The notes: a model not told the origin generated them from the letters alone. DNA of 10,242 nucleotides from Candidatus Omnitrophota bacterium (GCA_028717465.1 JAQUNS010000013.1:1-10242); one strand, 5' to 3'; positions 1-7,699 are shown, numbered from the stretch's first letter. Program-made: numbers and translations.

Positions 1-674
1 AAATAGGCAATTTCCGGTTGATAACCGCTAGAAGCCAGAGTGTCAAATCCGGCTTTTACCAGCTCGGTTACGCCGCCGCAAAGAACAGACTGTTCTCCGA
101 AAAGATCAGTTTCGGTTTCTTCTTTAAATGTGGTCTCTATCACTCCTGCACGCGTTCCTCCGATAGCCTTGGCAAACGCCAAAGCTACTTTTTTAGCCTG
201 CCCGGAAGCATTCTGATAAACAGCGACGAGGCAAGGTACTCCCTTATTTTCAAGATACATATCGCGCACTAAAGTACCCGGCCCTTTAGGAGCTACCATA
301 AAGACATCGATAGATTTTGGTGGTATTATCTGATGAAAATGAATGTTAAAACCATGCGAAAAGCTAATACTGCTGCCTTTCTTTAGATATGGCTTAATCT
401 GGCTGTAGATTGCCGCCTGAACGTGGTCTTGGGCAAGCATGTGTATTATATCCGATTTCTTGGCAGCTTCAAGAGCCGAAACAGGCTTAAACCCGTCTTT
501 TAAAGCAATTTTGTAGTTAGGAGAGTTTTTTAATTCTGCTATTATAACTTTGACTCCGCTGTCGCGCAGATTTAAAGCCTGGGCTCTGCCCTGGGCACCG
601 TAACCTATTATAGCTATTTTCTTATTCTTAATAAATTTCAGGCTCGCATCTTTGTCGTAATAAACTTTTGCCAT
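1..674 (-). CDS. ilvC: Ketol-acid reductoisomerase, class I, partial (C-terminus beyond the left edge)
   Basis: Converts 2-acetolactate or 2-aceto-2-hydroxybutyrate to the 2,3-dihydroxy acid in valine/isoleucine synthesis, using NAD(P)H and Mg2+. The ATG at 674-672 opens a frame of 224 complete codons that runs off the window; class I enzymes are about 330 aa. Visible: the Rossmann motif GYGAQGRAQALNLRDSG (24-40), SHGFNIHF (106-113, with His107), APKGPG (128-133), and TETDLFGEQ (187-195) carrying the metal ligands Asp190 and Glu194. A strong AGGAGG (682-687) lies 7 nt upstream and overlaps the ilvN stop codon, so translation is probably coupled to ilvN. The beta2-alphaB cofactor loop (about 46-54, AELKNSPNY) is unusual because Leu48 and Asn53 replace the common Arg and second Ser. 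Identity is certain; cofactor preference is not. Confidence 0.97.
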   Translation of the reverse strand, partial: MAKVYYDKDASLKFIKNKKIAIIGYGAQGRAQALNLRDSGVKVIIAELKNSPNYKIALKDGFKPVSALEAAKKSDIIHMLAQDHVQAAIYSQIKPYLKKGSSISFSHGFNIHFHQIIPPKSIDVFMVAPKGPGTLVRDMYLENKGVPCLVAVYQNASGQAKKVALAFAKAIGGTRAGVIETTFKEETETDLFGEQSVLCGGVTELVKAGFDTLASSGYQPEIAY

Positions 675-685
675 AAAATTGCCTC

Positions 686-1162
686 CTAGTCTTTTCCTAT
701 TGCAACAACACCAGTCCTCATAACCTCAGTCAAGTTATAGGGCTTAAGCAGTTGTAAAGAAGTTGCAACCTTTTCTTTGTCGCCTACTATTTCAATGCAT
801 ATCGATTTTGATCCGACATGCAAAACTTTACCTTGAAGAACTTCGACTATTTCTATTATAGCAGACCTGTTTTGAGAGTTAAAGTTAACTTTGATAAGCA
901 GGAGTTCCCTGTCTAGAAAATCTTTTTTAGTAAAATCCTGTATAGATATAACATCTATAAGTTTATTGAGTTGTTTTTTTACCTGTTCAAATGTCCTTTC
1001 ATCAGCATTGACAACCATAGACATGCGCGATACAGACGGCGAATCTGTTTCTGCAACTGTAAGAGAACGTATGTTAAAACCTCTGGCTGAGAATAATCCG
1101 GCTACCCGGGCAAGAACTCCAGATTTATTTTCAACCAAGACAGACAGTACGTAATCTCTCAT
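686..1162 (-). CDS. ilvN: Acetolactate synthase small (regulatory) subunit
   Basis: Regulatory subunit of acetohydroxyacid synthase. It binds and activates the catalytic IlvB subunit and confers valine feedback control. The length of 158 aa is normal for the short bacterial form. The N-terminal ACT domain (about 3-75) shows LVENKSGVLARVAGLFSARG followed by FNIRSLTVAETD, the classic effector-binding segment. The C-terminal domain (about 80-158) begins near FLDRELLLIKV and ends in MRTGVVAIGKD. It lies 16 nt downstream of ilvB and is followed directly by ilvC. The immediate 5' side of its ATG has no clear Shine-Dalgarno; an AGGAGG sits farther upstream inside the ilvB 3' end, so coupled re-initiation is plausible. 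The name ilvH would serve equally well. Confidence 0.96.
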   Translation of the reverse strand: MRDYVLSVLVENKSGVLARVAGLFSARGFNIRSLTVAETDSPSVSRMSMVVNADERTFEQVKKQLNKLIDVISIQDFTKKDFLDRELLLIKVNFNSQNRSAIIEIVEVLQGKVLHVGSKSICIEIVGDKEKVATSLQLLKPYNLTEVMRTGVVAIGKD

Positions 1163-1178
1163 AAGATATTCTAGCCGC

Positions 1179-2852
1179 TTAAGCCATGCCTCCTATCATT
1201 CTATCTATAGCCTCTCCAGCTGGAACCATCGGAAAAACATTTTCAAACTCTTCGATCATAAAATCTATAATTACAGGTTTTTTTCTGCTTTGTAAAGCTT
1301 TCTTTAAGGCTGGTATCACTTCTGATTTCTTTTGTACTCTTATGCCGACGGCTCCGTAAGCATCCGCTATTTTCATAAAATCTGGATTTTCAAGATGCGT
1401 AAAAGAATACCTTTTTTTATAAAACAGCTCCTGCCATTGCCTGACCATGCCCAGATAACCGTTATTTAAAACAGCCACTATTACCGGTATTTCGTAAGAT
1501 ACCGCTGTTGCAAGTTCCTGGATATTCATCTGTATGGAACCGTCCCCTGCTATATCTATTACTATTTTATCCGGATTGCCTACTTTAGCTCCTATTGCAG
1601 CAGGAAAACCGTAGCCCATTGTCCCTAAGCCCCCTGAAGATATAAATGTTCTGGGTTTTGTATATTTATACCAGTGAGCAGCCCACATTTGATTTTGCCC
1701 TACTTCTGTAGAGATAATGGCTTTGCCCTTTGTCAGCTCATAGATCTGTTCTATGACATACTGAGGCTTAAGGCTAGACGGGGTCTGTTTATATTTAAGC
1801 GGAAAATCTTTTTTCCAGTCTTTTATCTGGTTTAACCATTCTTCGTTGTCTGGTCTTTTTGCGGCTTTAATAACCTCTGCAAGTATATTCTTGGCATCCC
1901 CGACAATAGGAATGTCTACTACAACGTTTTTGCTTATTGCTGATGGATCTATATCGATATGAATAATCTTGGCTTTAGGGGCAAAAGCTTCTATCTTTCC
2001 GGTAACTCTGTCGTCAAATCTGGCGCCTACTGCAATAATAAGATCTGAATTTTGGATGGCAAGATTAGCATAAACAGTACCATGCATGCCGGGCATACCT
2101 AAAGAGAGATCATGGGTCTCAGGAAAACCTCCTAATCCCATCAGAGTAGTTGTAACTGGAATACAACATTTATCAGAAAGCTGTTTGAGCTCTTTATGAG
2201 CCGATGATATTATTATTCCTCCGCCGGCATATATGACAGGTTTTTTAGAGCCCGATATAAGCTTGGCAGCTTTTTTAATCTGCAAAGGATGGCCTTTTAA
2301 AACAGGATTGTAGCCCCTTATTTTTACTTTATCTTGATACTTATAGTTAGCCTTGGCCATAGTTACATCCACAGGTAAATCAATTACTACGGGTCCCGGC
2401 CTTCCAGTAGAGGCACAATAGAAAGCCTCTCTTATTGTTTTACCAAGATCGGCTATGTCTTTTACCAGATAATTGTACTTAGTGATCGGGCGTGTAATAC
2501 CGGTTGTATCAGCTTCCTGAAAAGCGTCGTTTCCTATCAAATTAGTTTTAACCTGTCCGGTAATGCAGACTATCGGGATAGAATCCATGTAAGCAGTTGC
2601 TATCCCTGTGACAAGGTTAGTAGCTCCGGGTCCTGATGTTGCAATGCAGACCCCTACGCGCCCGGTCGATCTGGCGTAACCATCGGCTGCATGAGCAGCT
2701 CCCTGCTCGTGGCGTGTGAGTATAAAATTAACCGGCGTATCATAGAGAACGTCAAAAAGAGGCAGGACTGAACCGCCGGGATAACCAAAGACATCCTTAA
2801 CGCCCTCTTTTTTTAGAGCCTCTATTACTATTTCTGCGCCTTTCATGATCAT
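1179..2852 (-). CDS. ilvB: Acetolactate synthase, large (catalytic) subunit
   Basis: ThDP-, FAD- and Mg2+-dependent enzyme that condenses two pyruvates to acetolactate, or pyruvate with 2-oxobutyrate, as the first common step of branched-chain amino acid synthesis. At 557 aa it is full length. Seen: [12 protein letters not shown] (23-34), [18 protein letters not shown] (47-64) with catalytic Glu49, the [11 protein letters not shown] segment of the central FAD-binding domain (276-286), and the ThDP motif from GDGSIQMN (436-443) to NN (463-464). [14 protein letters not shown] (465-478) includes the Trp (473) equivalent to the herbicide-site residue. The start ATG at 2852 has a second in-frame ATG six bases downstream (2846), and neither has a strong ribosome site, so the true start could be either. 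First gene of ilvBNC; a promoter lies about 80-110 bp upstream. Confidence 0.97.
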   Translation of the reverse strand: MIMKGAEIVIEALKKEGVKDVFGYPGGSVLPLFDVLYDTPVNFILTRHEQGAAHAADGYARSTGRVGVCIATSGPGATNLVTGIATAYMDSIPIVCITGQVKTNLIGNDAFQEADTTGITRPITKYNYLVKDIADLGKTIREAFYCASTGRPGPVVIDLPVDVTMAKANYKYQDKVKIRGYNPVLKGHPLQIKKAAKLISGSKKPVIYAGGGIIISSAHKELKQLSDKCCIPVTTTLMGLGGFPETHDLSLGMPGMHGTVYANLAIQNSDLIIAVGARFDDRVTGKIEAFAPKAKIIHIDIDPSAISKNVVVDIPIVGDAKNILAEVIKAAKRPDNEEWLNQIKDWKKDFPLKYKQTPSSLKPQYVIEQIYELTKGKAIISTEVGQNQMWAAHWYKYTKPRTFISSGGLGTMGYGFPAAIGAKVGNPDKIVIDIAGDGSIQMNIQELATAVSYEIPVIVAVLNNGYLGMVRQWQELFYKKRYSFTHLENPDFMKIADAYGAVGIRVQKKSEVIPALKKALQSRKKPVIIDFMIEEFENVFPMVPAGEAIDRMIGGMA

Positions 2853-2933
2853 AGCCCGTTTAATATATCAGATTTAATTATTTATGGCAATATTTAAGTA
2901 GTTTAGAAACCGATTGCGATGATTAAAAAACCA

Positions 2934-2961
2934 ATTATACCAATTAATGCCCTGCAATCAA
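2934..2961 (-). promoter_or_regulatory. Extended -10, sigma-70-type promoter for ilvBNC
   Basis: On the minus strand a perfect TATAAT (2939-2934) is preceded by TGG, giving the extended -10 form TGnTATAAT. A TTGATT -35 (2961-2956, four of six matches) stands 16 bp upstream. Initiation would fall near 2927, leaving a leader of about 75 nt before the ilvB ATG. No T-box, leader peptide with a start codon, or attenuator-type GC-rich terminator is visible in that leader. The call rests on motif and position only. Confidence 0.6.
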
Positions 2962-3175
2962 TAACAGATCAAAATAATTTTATTTTAGTTGCCATTGCAT
3001 CTTTTTGCCGGTCTTTTACCAAAATCGAGGACTCTTTTTTATTTTCCGTTTTCATAATAGCGCATATCTCTGATAAAACAGGTTTATCCTCTAAGGTTTC
3101 AGTAGGTTCTGAGGATAACCATGAGAATACGGCACTTTTAAAGCAACAAAAAGAGCTTAAGAATTAAAAATAACG

Positions 3176-3194
3176 GCAGAAGCATCGAATCTGC
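3176..3194 (-). terminator. Weak candidate terminator after nadD
   Basis: A 5-bp stem GCAGA/TCTGC with a 9-nt loop begins 8 nt after the nadD stop codon on the minus strand. It is followed, after CGTTA, by a short T run. The stem is short and the T tract is displaced, so termination would be inefficient at best. It is listed because a promoter for ilvB lies downstream and some boundary between the two units is expected. Confidence 0.25.
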
Positions 3195-3202
3195 AACAAT
3201 GT

Positions 3203-3796
3203 TCATCTATAAAGATTATGCTGGCTTATATAGCCTCTGACCGTCTCAGGAACTAAAAACCTTATAGGCAAACCATTCTTAACCATATCTCTTATAGATG
3301 AAGAAGAGATGTCTATTCTAGGTATTTTGATTTTGTGAAACCTAGCTCTTTTTAAATTAACTATCTTTGTTCGGGTTCTTACTGCTACTATAAAATCAAC
3401 CAAATCTACCAGTCCGTCATAGTTTTTCCAGCTTTTTAAACCGTTAAAAGCATCAGCCCCTAATATAAAATAGAAAGTTGTATCGGGGTTATCTTTTTTC
3501 AGTTTTAAGATAGTATCATAGCTATAAGATGGTCCCTTTCTTTTTATTTCGATGTCGGAAACCCCAAAAACAGGATTATCTATCGCCGCAAGACGAAGCA
3601 TTCTGTACCTATCTGTCGGATTAGCCTGAGGAAGTTTTTTATGCGGCGGGATACTTAGCGGCACAAAAATAACCCTGTCTAATTTCAACGCAGTTAAAGC
3701 GCATTCCGCCAAGACAAAATGCCCTATGTGGGGAGGGTCGAAAGAGCCGCCCAGAATACCGACCTTAGAGCCGGGTTTAACTTCTAATTTGGCCAT
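3203..3796 (-). CDS. nadD: Nicotinate-nucleotide adenylyltransferase
   Basis: Transfers AMP from ATP to nicotinate mononucleotide to make deamido-NAD, the penultimate step of NAD synthesis. From the ATG at 3796 it is 197 aa, the usual size. The nucleotidyltransferase hallmarks are present: GGSFDPPHIGH (16-26) with the HxGH motif (23-26), PPHK (50-53), LGADAFNGLKSW (112-123) and the C-terminal ISSSSIR (163-169), equivalent to SxSSTxIR. A TTG two codons upstream (3802) would also open the frame, but the ATG (MAKLEVKPGS) is preferred. The start lies inside proA, giving a 20-nt overlap and likely translational coupling. It ends the rplU-to-nadD cluster. Confidence 0.95.
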   Translation of the reverse strand: MAKLEVKPGSKVGILGGSFDPPHIGHFVLAECALTALKLDRVIFVPLSIPPHKKLPQANPTDRYRMLRLAAIDNPVFGVSDIEIKRKGPSYSYDTILKLKKDNPDTTFYFILGADAFNGLKSWKNYDGLVDLVDFIVAVRTRTKIVNLKRARFHKIKIPRIDISSSSIRDMVKNGLPIRFLVPETVRGYISQHNLYR

Positions 3797-5030
3797 TTCC
3801 AAAAATTACATACTTATAAGTTGTAAGTTCCTCTAAAGCCATAGGGCCTCTAGCATGTATTTTGTCTGTAGATATGCCCATTTCGGCTCCGAGCCCGAAT
3901 TGATAACCATCCGTAAAACGAGTCGAGGCATTGAGATATACACATGCTGAATCAACTCTGTTTAAAAATTTAAAAGCAGCGTCAGGCTCTTCTGTAATAA
4001 TTGAATCAGAATGAGAACTGCCGTATTTATATACATGCTTTATTGCGCTGTCAACGGAATCGACAATTTTTACGGAAAGCACGAGATCCAGGTATTCTTT
4101 ATAGTAATCACTCTCTTTGGCCGATTTTATCCAGGGTAAAATCTTCTTGCTCTTAGCGCAGCCTCTCAGTTCAACTCCGGCATCTCTGAACATCTCTGCC
4201 ATGGGCACTAAAAATTTTACTGCAATTTTTTTGTGCACAAGCAAAGACTCCATAGCGTTGCACACGCCCGGCCTTTGGACTTTGGCATTGTAGCATATTT
4301 TTAGGGCTTTGCCGGTGTCGGCATATTGATCGACATAAATGTGGCAAACACCTTTATAGTGCTTTATAACCGGTATTTTCGACTTGTTATAGACATATTT
4401 GATTAAAGACTCCCCGCCTCTTGGTATCAAAAGATCAACATAATTATTGAGGCTCAAAAGATAGTTGAGCGCTTTTCTGTCTGTTGTAGGAACGAACTGG
4501 ACAGCGCCCTTGGGTATCAACTTAGCGCTTGAATGAGTCATTAAATTATATAGCGCCTTATTGGAATTAAAAGCCTCGCTCCCGCCTCTTAAAATTATCG
4601 CATTCCCCGTCTTTAAACATAGGCCTACGCAATCACTGGTTACATTTGGGCGGGATTCATATATTATGGCGATAACTCCTATCGGAGTGCGGACTTTATT
4701 GATTCTAAGGCCATTAGGCCTTTGCCATGATCTTATTATTTCTCCGACAGGATCGCTTAGCCTGGCAATCTCTTTTAATGAATCAGCCATCTCTTTTATT
4801 CTCCTGGAGTCAAGGCGCAGCCTGTCAATAAAAGCAGCGCCCAATCCAGACTGCTCTGCTTTTTGTAAATCCTTTTTATTCTCTTTAAATATATACAAAG
4901 AATTTTTAGCTATAGATTCTGCCATTTTAATCAAAGCTTTGTTTTTTATGCCGCTTGATAACCCGGCTAAATCTATAGAGGACTGTTTAGCTTTTTGAGC
5001 AAGTTTTTTAACTGTTTGGCTTGTGCTCAT
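3777..5030 (-). CDS. proA: Glutamate-5-semialdehyde dehydrogenase (gamma-glutamyl phosphate reductase)
   Basis: Reduces gamma-glutamyl phosphate with NADPH to glutamate-5-semialdehyde, the second step of proline synthesis. At 417 aa it is full length. It is an ALDH-superfamily protein. IIYESRPNV (122-130), LRGGSEAFNSNKAL (147-160) and IPRGGESLI (202-210) mark the cofactor domain, and QRPGVCNAMESLLV (252-265) holds the catalytic cysteine (257). The C-terminal part shows FTDGYQFGLGAEMGIST and HARGPMALEELT, typical of ProA. Its ATG overlaps the proB TGA in an ATGA arrangement, a sign of coupled synthesis with its unstable substrate's producer. The 3' end overlaps nadD. Confidence 0.97.
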   Translation of the reverse strand: MSTSQTVKKLAQKAKQSSIDLAGLSSGIKNKALIKMAESIAKNSLYIFKENKKDLQKAEQSGLGAAFIDRLRLDSRRIKEMADSLKEIARLSDPVGEIIRSWQRPNGLRINKVRTPIGVIAIIYESRPNVTSDCVGLCLKTGNAIILRGGSEAFNSNKALYNLMTHSSAKLIPKGAVQFVPTTDRKALNYLLSLNNYVDLLIPRGGESLIKYVYNKSKIPVIKHYKGVCHIYVDQYADTGKALKICYNAKVQRPGVCNAMESLLVHKKIAVKFLVPMAEMFRDAGVELRGCAKSKKILPWIKSAKESDYYKEYLDLVLSVKIVDSVDSAIKHVYKYGSSHSDSIITEEPDAAFKFLNRVDSACVYLNASTRFTDGYQFGLGAEMGISTDKIHARGPMALEELTTYKYVIFGNGQIRS

Positions 5031-6115
5031 GTTTTTACTCCGACAAGAGCAAGATTATCTCTATCGACAACTTCATCGCGCCTTTTGCAGCCTAAAATAG
5101 CCGCCACATCGTTAGTGTTGCAGCCTTTTATCTTATCCAGCTCGAAAGAAGAATAAGAGGTTATCCCCCGCGCTATCTCCAGGCCGTTTTTATCTTTTAT
5201 GCTCACCAAATCATCGACATTAAAGTGGCCTTCAACAGCTATAATCCCCTTAGGGAGCAAGCTTTTATTCCTGGAAATAATGGCAGCTACGGCGCCTTCG
5301 TCTACAAGAATAGCACCTTTGGATTTCTTTGTAATATAAGCTAACCAATGTTTTTTTGCTTTCAAGCCTTTGATTGCTCTTATATAAGTACCTGTTTCGT
5401 TATTTAAGGCGTGTAGCAGGGGATTTTTAACCCTGCCGTCAGCTATCAAGCAGGGTATTCCTGAAGTTGTGCATATTTCGGCAGCTTCCAGCTTAGTAGT
5501 CATACCTCCGACAGAAAAATGTTTTTTCGTACCGGAGCAGTATTTTTTAACATCTTTTAAATCTGTAACTTCCTTGATTATGTTTTTGTCATAATCATAT
5601 ATACCCGCCACATCGGACAGTATCATAAGCAAATCAGCGCCCAGCAGCGCTGCCAGCATTGCAGACAACCTATCGTTGTCGCCGAGCTTTATCTCCTCCA
5701 CGGCCAAGGCATCATTTTCGTTTATGATAGGAACTGCTCCTAACTTGAGCAGCTCATTGATGGTATCCTTGGCATTGAGATACCTTTTTCTGCTGGAAAA
5801 ATCATCCCAATTTAACAGAACCTGGGCCACCTCTATTTTGTATCTTAAAAAATTCTTCTGGTATAATTTCATTAATTCAATCTGCCCTATTGAAGCCAGA
5901 GCTTGCAGGCTGGATATAGACTGGGGCCTGATCTTAAGTCCGAGCCTTACCATTCCTGATGCAATAGCGCCTGAGCTTACTATGAGGACTCTTTTGCCGC
6001 TTCGTTTAATCTGGGCAACGTCTTGGGCAATCTCTTTAAACTTGGCTATATTAAGCGCGGAGTTACCTCTTAAAACGCTGGATCCTATTTTTATAACGAT
6101 TGTTTTGTATGCCAT
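5027..6115 (-). CDS. proB: Glutamate 5-kinase with C-terminal PUA domain
   Basis: Phosphorylates glutamate to gamma-glutamyl phosphate, the committed and usually proline-inhibited step of proline synthesis. At 362 aa it matches the two-domain bacterial form. The amino acid kinase domain (about 1-255) shows VIKIGSSVLRG (7-17), VSSGAIASGMVRLGL (46-60), NENDALAVEEIKLGDNDRLS (132-151) and VGGMTTKLEAAEI (202-214). The PUA domain follows (about 265-350, from GAILVDEGAVAAII). The start ATG lies 35 bp after obgE, but no Shine-Dalgarno is visible before it; the gap is T-rich and contains half of a tandem duplication. The 3' end overlaps proA by 4 nt. Confidence 0.97.
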   Translation of the reverse strand: MAYKTIVIKIGSSVLRGNSALNIAKFKEIAQDVAQIKRSGKRVLIVSSGAIASGMVRLGLKIRPQSISSLQALASIGQIELMKLYQKNFLRYKIEVAQVLLNWDDFSSRKRYLNAKDTINELLKLGAVPIINENDALAVEEIKLGDNDRLSAMLAALLGADLLMILSDVAGIYDYDKNIIKEVTDLKDVKKYCSGTKKHFSVGGMTTKLEAAEICTTSGIPCLIADGRVKNPLLHALNNETGTYIRAIKGLKAKKHWLAYITKKSKGAILVDEGAVAAIISRNKSLLPKGIIAVEGHFNVDDLVSIKDKNGLEIARGITSYSSFELDKIKGCNTNDVAAILGCKRRDEVVDRDNLALVGVKT

Positions 6116-6136
6116 TTATACTATTTTAATGGAAAA

Positions 6137-6172
6137 AAAATATTCTGCAATCAGTTAAAATATTCTGCAATC
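6137..6172. repeat. 20-bp-period tandem duplication spanning the obgE stop codon
   Basis: A 16-bp sequence, GATTGCAGAATATTTT on the minus strand, occurs twice exactly (6172-6157 and 6152-6137) with a 20-bp period. The first copy encodes the last Obg residues, IAEYF, followed by Asn and the TGA stop. The second lies entirely in the gap before proB. The layout suggests a replication-slippage duplication of the obgE 3' end. Confidence 0.9.
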
Positions 6173-7113
6173 TTGTCTTTGACAGCGATAAGGCCTGTTT
6201 TGCTTGCAAGAGAGACGGGCAGAAGATCGACAGTTGGCAGCATTGCAGTGAGTGTCTGAAATTTTTTTTCTGCACAAGGTAAGTCCATTTTATTTGCAAT
6301 GACAAAAAATTTTTTTTCAACAAGAGCAGGGTTAAATTTTTCAAGCTCACCCCTTAAGACTTCAAAAGCATTAAGCGGATCCGGATCCGTGTCATCAAGC
6401 CCCAGGATAAAAACTAAAATCTCGGTTCTTTGTATATGCTTTAAAAACAAATGCCCTAGGCCTTTGCCTCTATGGGCACCTTCTATCAGACCGGGAATAT
6501 CTGCTATCTTGACAGCACAATTGTTATGCCATATTACGCCAAGCTGAGGCTCAAGGGTAGTAAAAGGATAAGAAGCTATTCTGCCTTTAGTCTGGCAAAG
6601 CGTATTTAAAAATGTGGTCTTACCGGCGTTTGGAAAACCTACCAGTCCTACCTGAGCAAGCAGCTTTAACTCCAAAAAAAGATTTTTTTCTTCGCCTGGC
6701 TTAGGTGCCCTTAACTCTGATTTTGTGGAGCCGTTTCCCCTGCCGCCCCTGCCACCTTTTGCAACTGCTACATAATCAGCCGGCATGCTGAGGTCTCGTA
6801 TCAGAAGAGAGTTGCCTAAATCCCTTATTACTGTGCCTTGAGGAACCTCTATTACCTTGTCTTTTCCTCTTTTACCTGTTTTATTATTGCTACCACCGTG
6901 ATGGCCACGTTCGGCTTTTTGGTGTTTTTTGTACTTTAGGTGGGTTAGGTCCCAAAGGTTTTGATTGACTTTGATGATTACGTCTCCGCCGTCTCCGCCG
7001 TCTCCGCCGTCGGGAACTCTTCTGGCCGTAGGCTTATGGAAATAAAAACTAAAACAGCCTTTACCGCCGTCTCCTGCTTTAACGTATGTTTTTGTTTGGT
7101 CTATAAAACTCAA
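6151..7113 (-). CDS. obgE: Obg/CgtA family ribosome-assembly GTPase, short form
   Basis: Essential GTPase that binds the large ribosomal subunit and helps its late assembly. The N-terminal Obg fold (about 1-155) has the glycine-rich signature VKAGDGGKGC (11-20) and DGGDGGDGGD (35-44). The G domain shows the P-loop GFPNAGKTT (159-167), YPFTTLEP switch I (182-189), DIPGLIEGA (205-213), NKMD (274-277) and a G5-like SLASKTG (301-307). At 320 aa it stops after the G domain, so the OCT C-terminal domain found in some Obg proteins is absent. The start is TTG (7113), 12 nt after rpmA, with no Shine-Dalgarno; the rpmA stop is in the same frame, so no earlier start exists. Re-initiation from rpmA is likely. 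Confidence 0.96.
   Translation of the reverse strand: MSFIDQTKTYVKAGDGGKGCFSFYFHKPTARRVPDGGDGGDGGDVIIKVNQNLWDLTHLKYKKHQKAERGHHGGSNNKTGKRGKDKVIEVPQGTVIRDLGNSLLIRDLSMPADYVAVAKGGRGGRGNGSTKSELRAPKPGEEKNLFLELKLLAQVGLVGFPNAGKTTFLNTLCQTKGRIASYPFTTLEPQLGVIWHNNCAVKIADIPGLIEGAHRGKGLGHLFLKHIQRTEILVFILGLDDTDPDPLNAFEVLRGELEKFNPALVEKKFFVIANKMDLPCAEKKFQTLTAMLPTVDLLPVSLASKTGLIAVKDKIAEYFN
6982..7008. repeat. Three exact 9-bp tandem repeats inside obgE
   Basis: GTCTCCGCC occurs three times head to tail on the plus strand and encodes Gly-Gly-Asp units of the Obg fold glycine-rich loop. The protein repeat is a normal family feature; the perfect identity at the codon level is what makes it a DNA repeat. Confidence 0.85.
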
Positions 7114-7125
7114 GGCGAGAGAGTT

Positions 7126-7374
7126 TTAGTCTGTTTGGGGTACAACATCGATAAGTCTTTTGGAGCGAAATCTGACAAAACCGTTTTTTAGAGCAAAAAG
7201 GGTGTCGTCTTTGCCCCGCCCTACGTTCCAGCCCGGCTTAAATACCGTACCGTGTTGTCTAACTATAATAGAACCGGCAGATACAAGCTCTCCGCCAAAG
7301 CTCTTTATCCCTAAGCGTTGACCGGCTGAGTCACGTCCGTTTCTAGTACTGCCGCCGCCTTTTTTATGTGCCAT
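7126..7374 (-). CDS. rpmA: 50S ribosomal protein L27
   Basis: Small basic protein of the large ribosomal subunit whose N-terminus reaches the peptidyl transferase centre. At 82 aa it is normal. [16 protein letters not shown] at the start, [24 protein letters not shown] and [15 protein letters not shown] are all family signatures. The N-terminus begins directly with MAHKK, so there is no Firmicutes-type cleavable extension. It starts one base after the rplU stop, and a GGAG inside the rplU 3' end serves as its ribosome site. Its neighbours obgE and rplU are the classic partners. Confidence 0.97.
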   Translation of the reverse strand: MAHKKGGGSTRNGRDSAGQRLGIKSFGGELVSAGSIIVRQHGTVFKPGWNVGRGKDDTLFALKNGFVRFRSKRLIDVVPQTD

Positions 7375-7375
7375 T

Positions 7376-7690
7376 TTAAGTCTCCGAAATCATTTCTATT
7401 TTAACTCTGGACAAAACTTGCCTGTGCCCCCTTTTCCTGTAAGAGCTCTTGCGTCTTCTATATTTAAAACTTAGCGCTTTGTCTGCCTTATTTTCACCGA
7501 TAATACCGGCTCTCACCTTAACCTCTTTGATGTACGGATTACCAACCTTAATATCTTTTCCGTCAGAGAGAAGTAGCACTTTGTCGAACTCTATTTTGGA
7601 ATCTTTAGCCTGAATACGCTCGGCATCAAGAGTATCGCCCTCTTTAACTTTATACTGTTTTCCGCCCGTTTCTATTATGGCATATTTCAT
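7376..7690 (-). CDS. rplU: 50S ribosomal protein L21
   Basis: Large-subunit ribosomal protein that binds 23S rRNA. The 104-aa length and the N-terminus [19 protein letters not shown] are typical. [18 protein letters not shown] and the basic segment [17 protein letters not shown] near residues 75-91 complete the family pattern. First gene of the cluster that runs to nadD. Its promoter puts the transcription start only a few bases before the ATG, and AGGA sits too close to the ATG to be an ideal ribosome site, so the mRNA may be nearly leaderless. Confidence 0.97.
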   Translation of the reverse strand: MKYAIIETGGKQYKVKEGDTLDAERIQAKDSKIEFDKVLLLSDGKDIKVGNPYIKEVKVRAGIIGENKADKALSFKYRRRKSSYRKRGHRQVLSRVKIEMISET

Positions 7691-7699
7691 AGTCCTAAG

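Larger units (their letters stand above)
2853..3202. other. 350-bp spacer between nadD and ilvB
   Basis: AT-rich intergenic stretch. It contains a good ilvB promoter (2934-2961) and a weak hairpin just after nadD (3176-3194). A minus-strand frame is open from 3163 to 2972, then after one TGA continues to a hydrophobic Ile-rich end at 2903; this is treated under findings as a possible broken small membrane ORF. The plus-strand open frame at 2919-3167 has no ribosome site or recognisable motif and is antisense to these signals, so it is not called. rsfS, which often follows nadD in other bacteria, is not present here. Confidence 0.8.

Noticed and set aside
18..272. Plus-strand open frames opposite ilvC, ilvN, proA, proB, obgE and the glucoamylase-like gene (for example 18-272, 891-1154, 4561-4998, 5676-6158)
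   Set aside because: They are antisense shadows of well-supported genes, with no family motifs or ribosome sites.
2969..2971. TGA read as an amino acid across the genome (alternative code)
   Set aside because: nadD, proB, obgE and the glucoamylase-like gene all end in TGA at the expected family length, and no conserved gene has an internal TGA.
2919..3167. An 82-codon plus-strand open frame between nadD and ilvB
   Set aside because: It has no ribosome site or motif, is of low complexity, lies antisense to the surrounding transcription, and overlaps the ilvB promoter.
6126..6350. A 74-codon minus-strand frame at the end of obgE
   Set aside because: It overlaps the obgE G-domain coding sequence in another frame and has no recognisable features.
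6982..7008. GGD codon repeats in obgE as a phase-variation tract
   Set aside because: The 9-bp unit keeps the frame, and this glycine-rich loop is normal for Obg, so copy change would not switch the gene off.
3203..7690. rplU-rpmA-obgE-proB-proA-nadD as a novel functional system
   Set aside because: This grouping is a known bacterial gene order and needs no new explanation.
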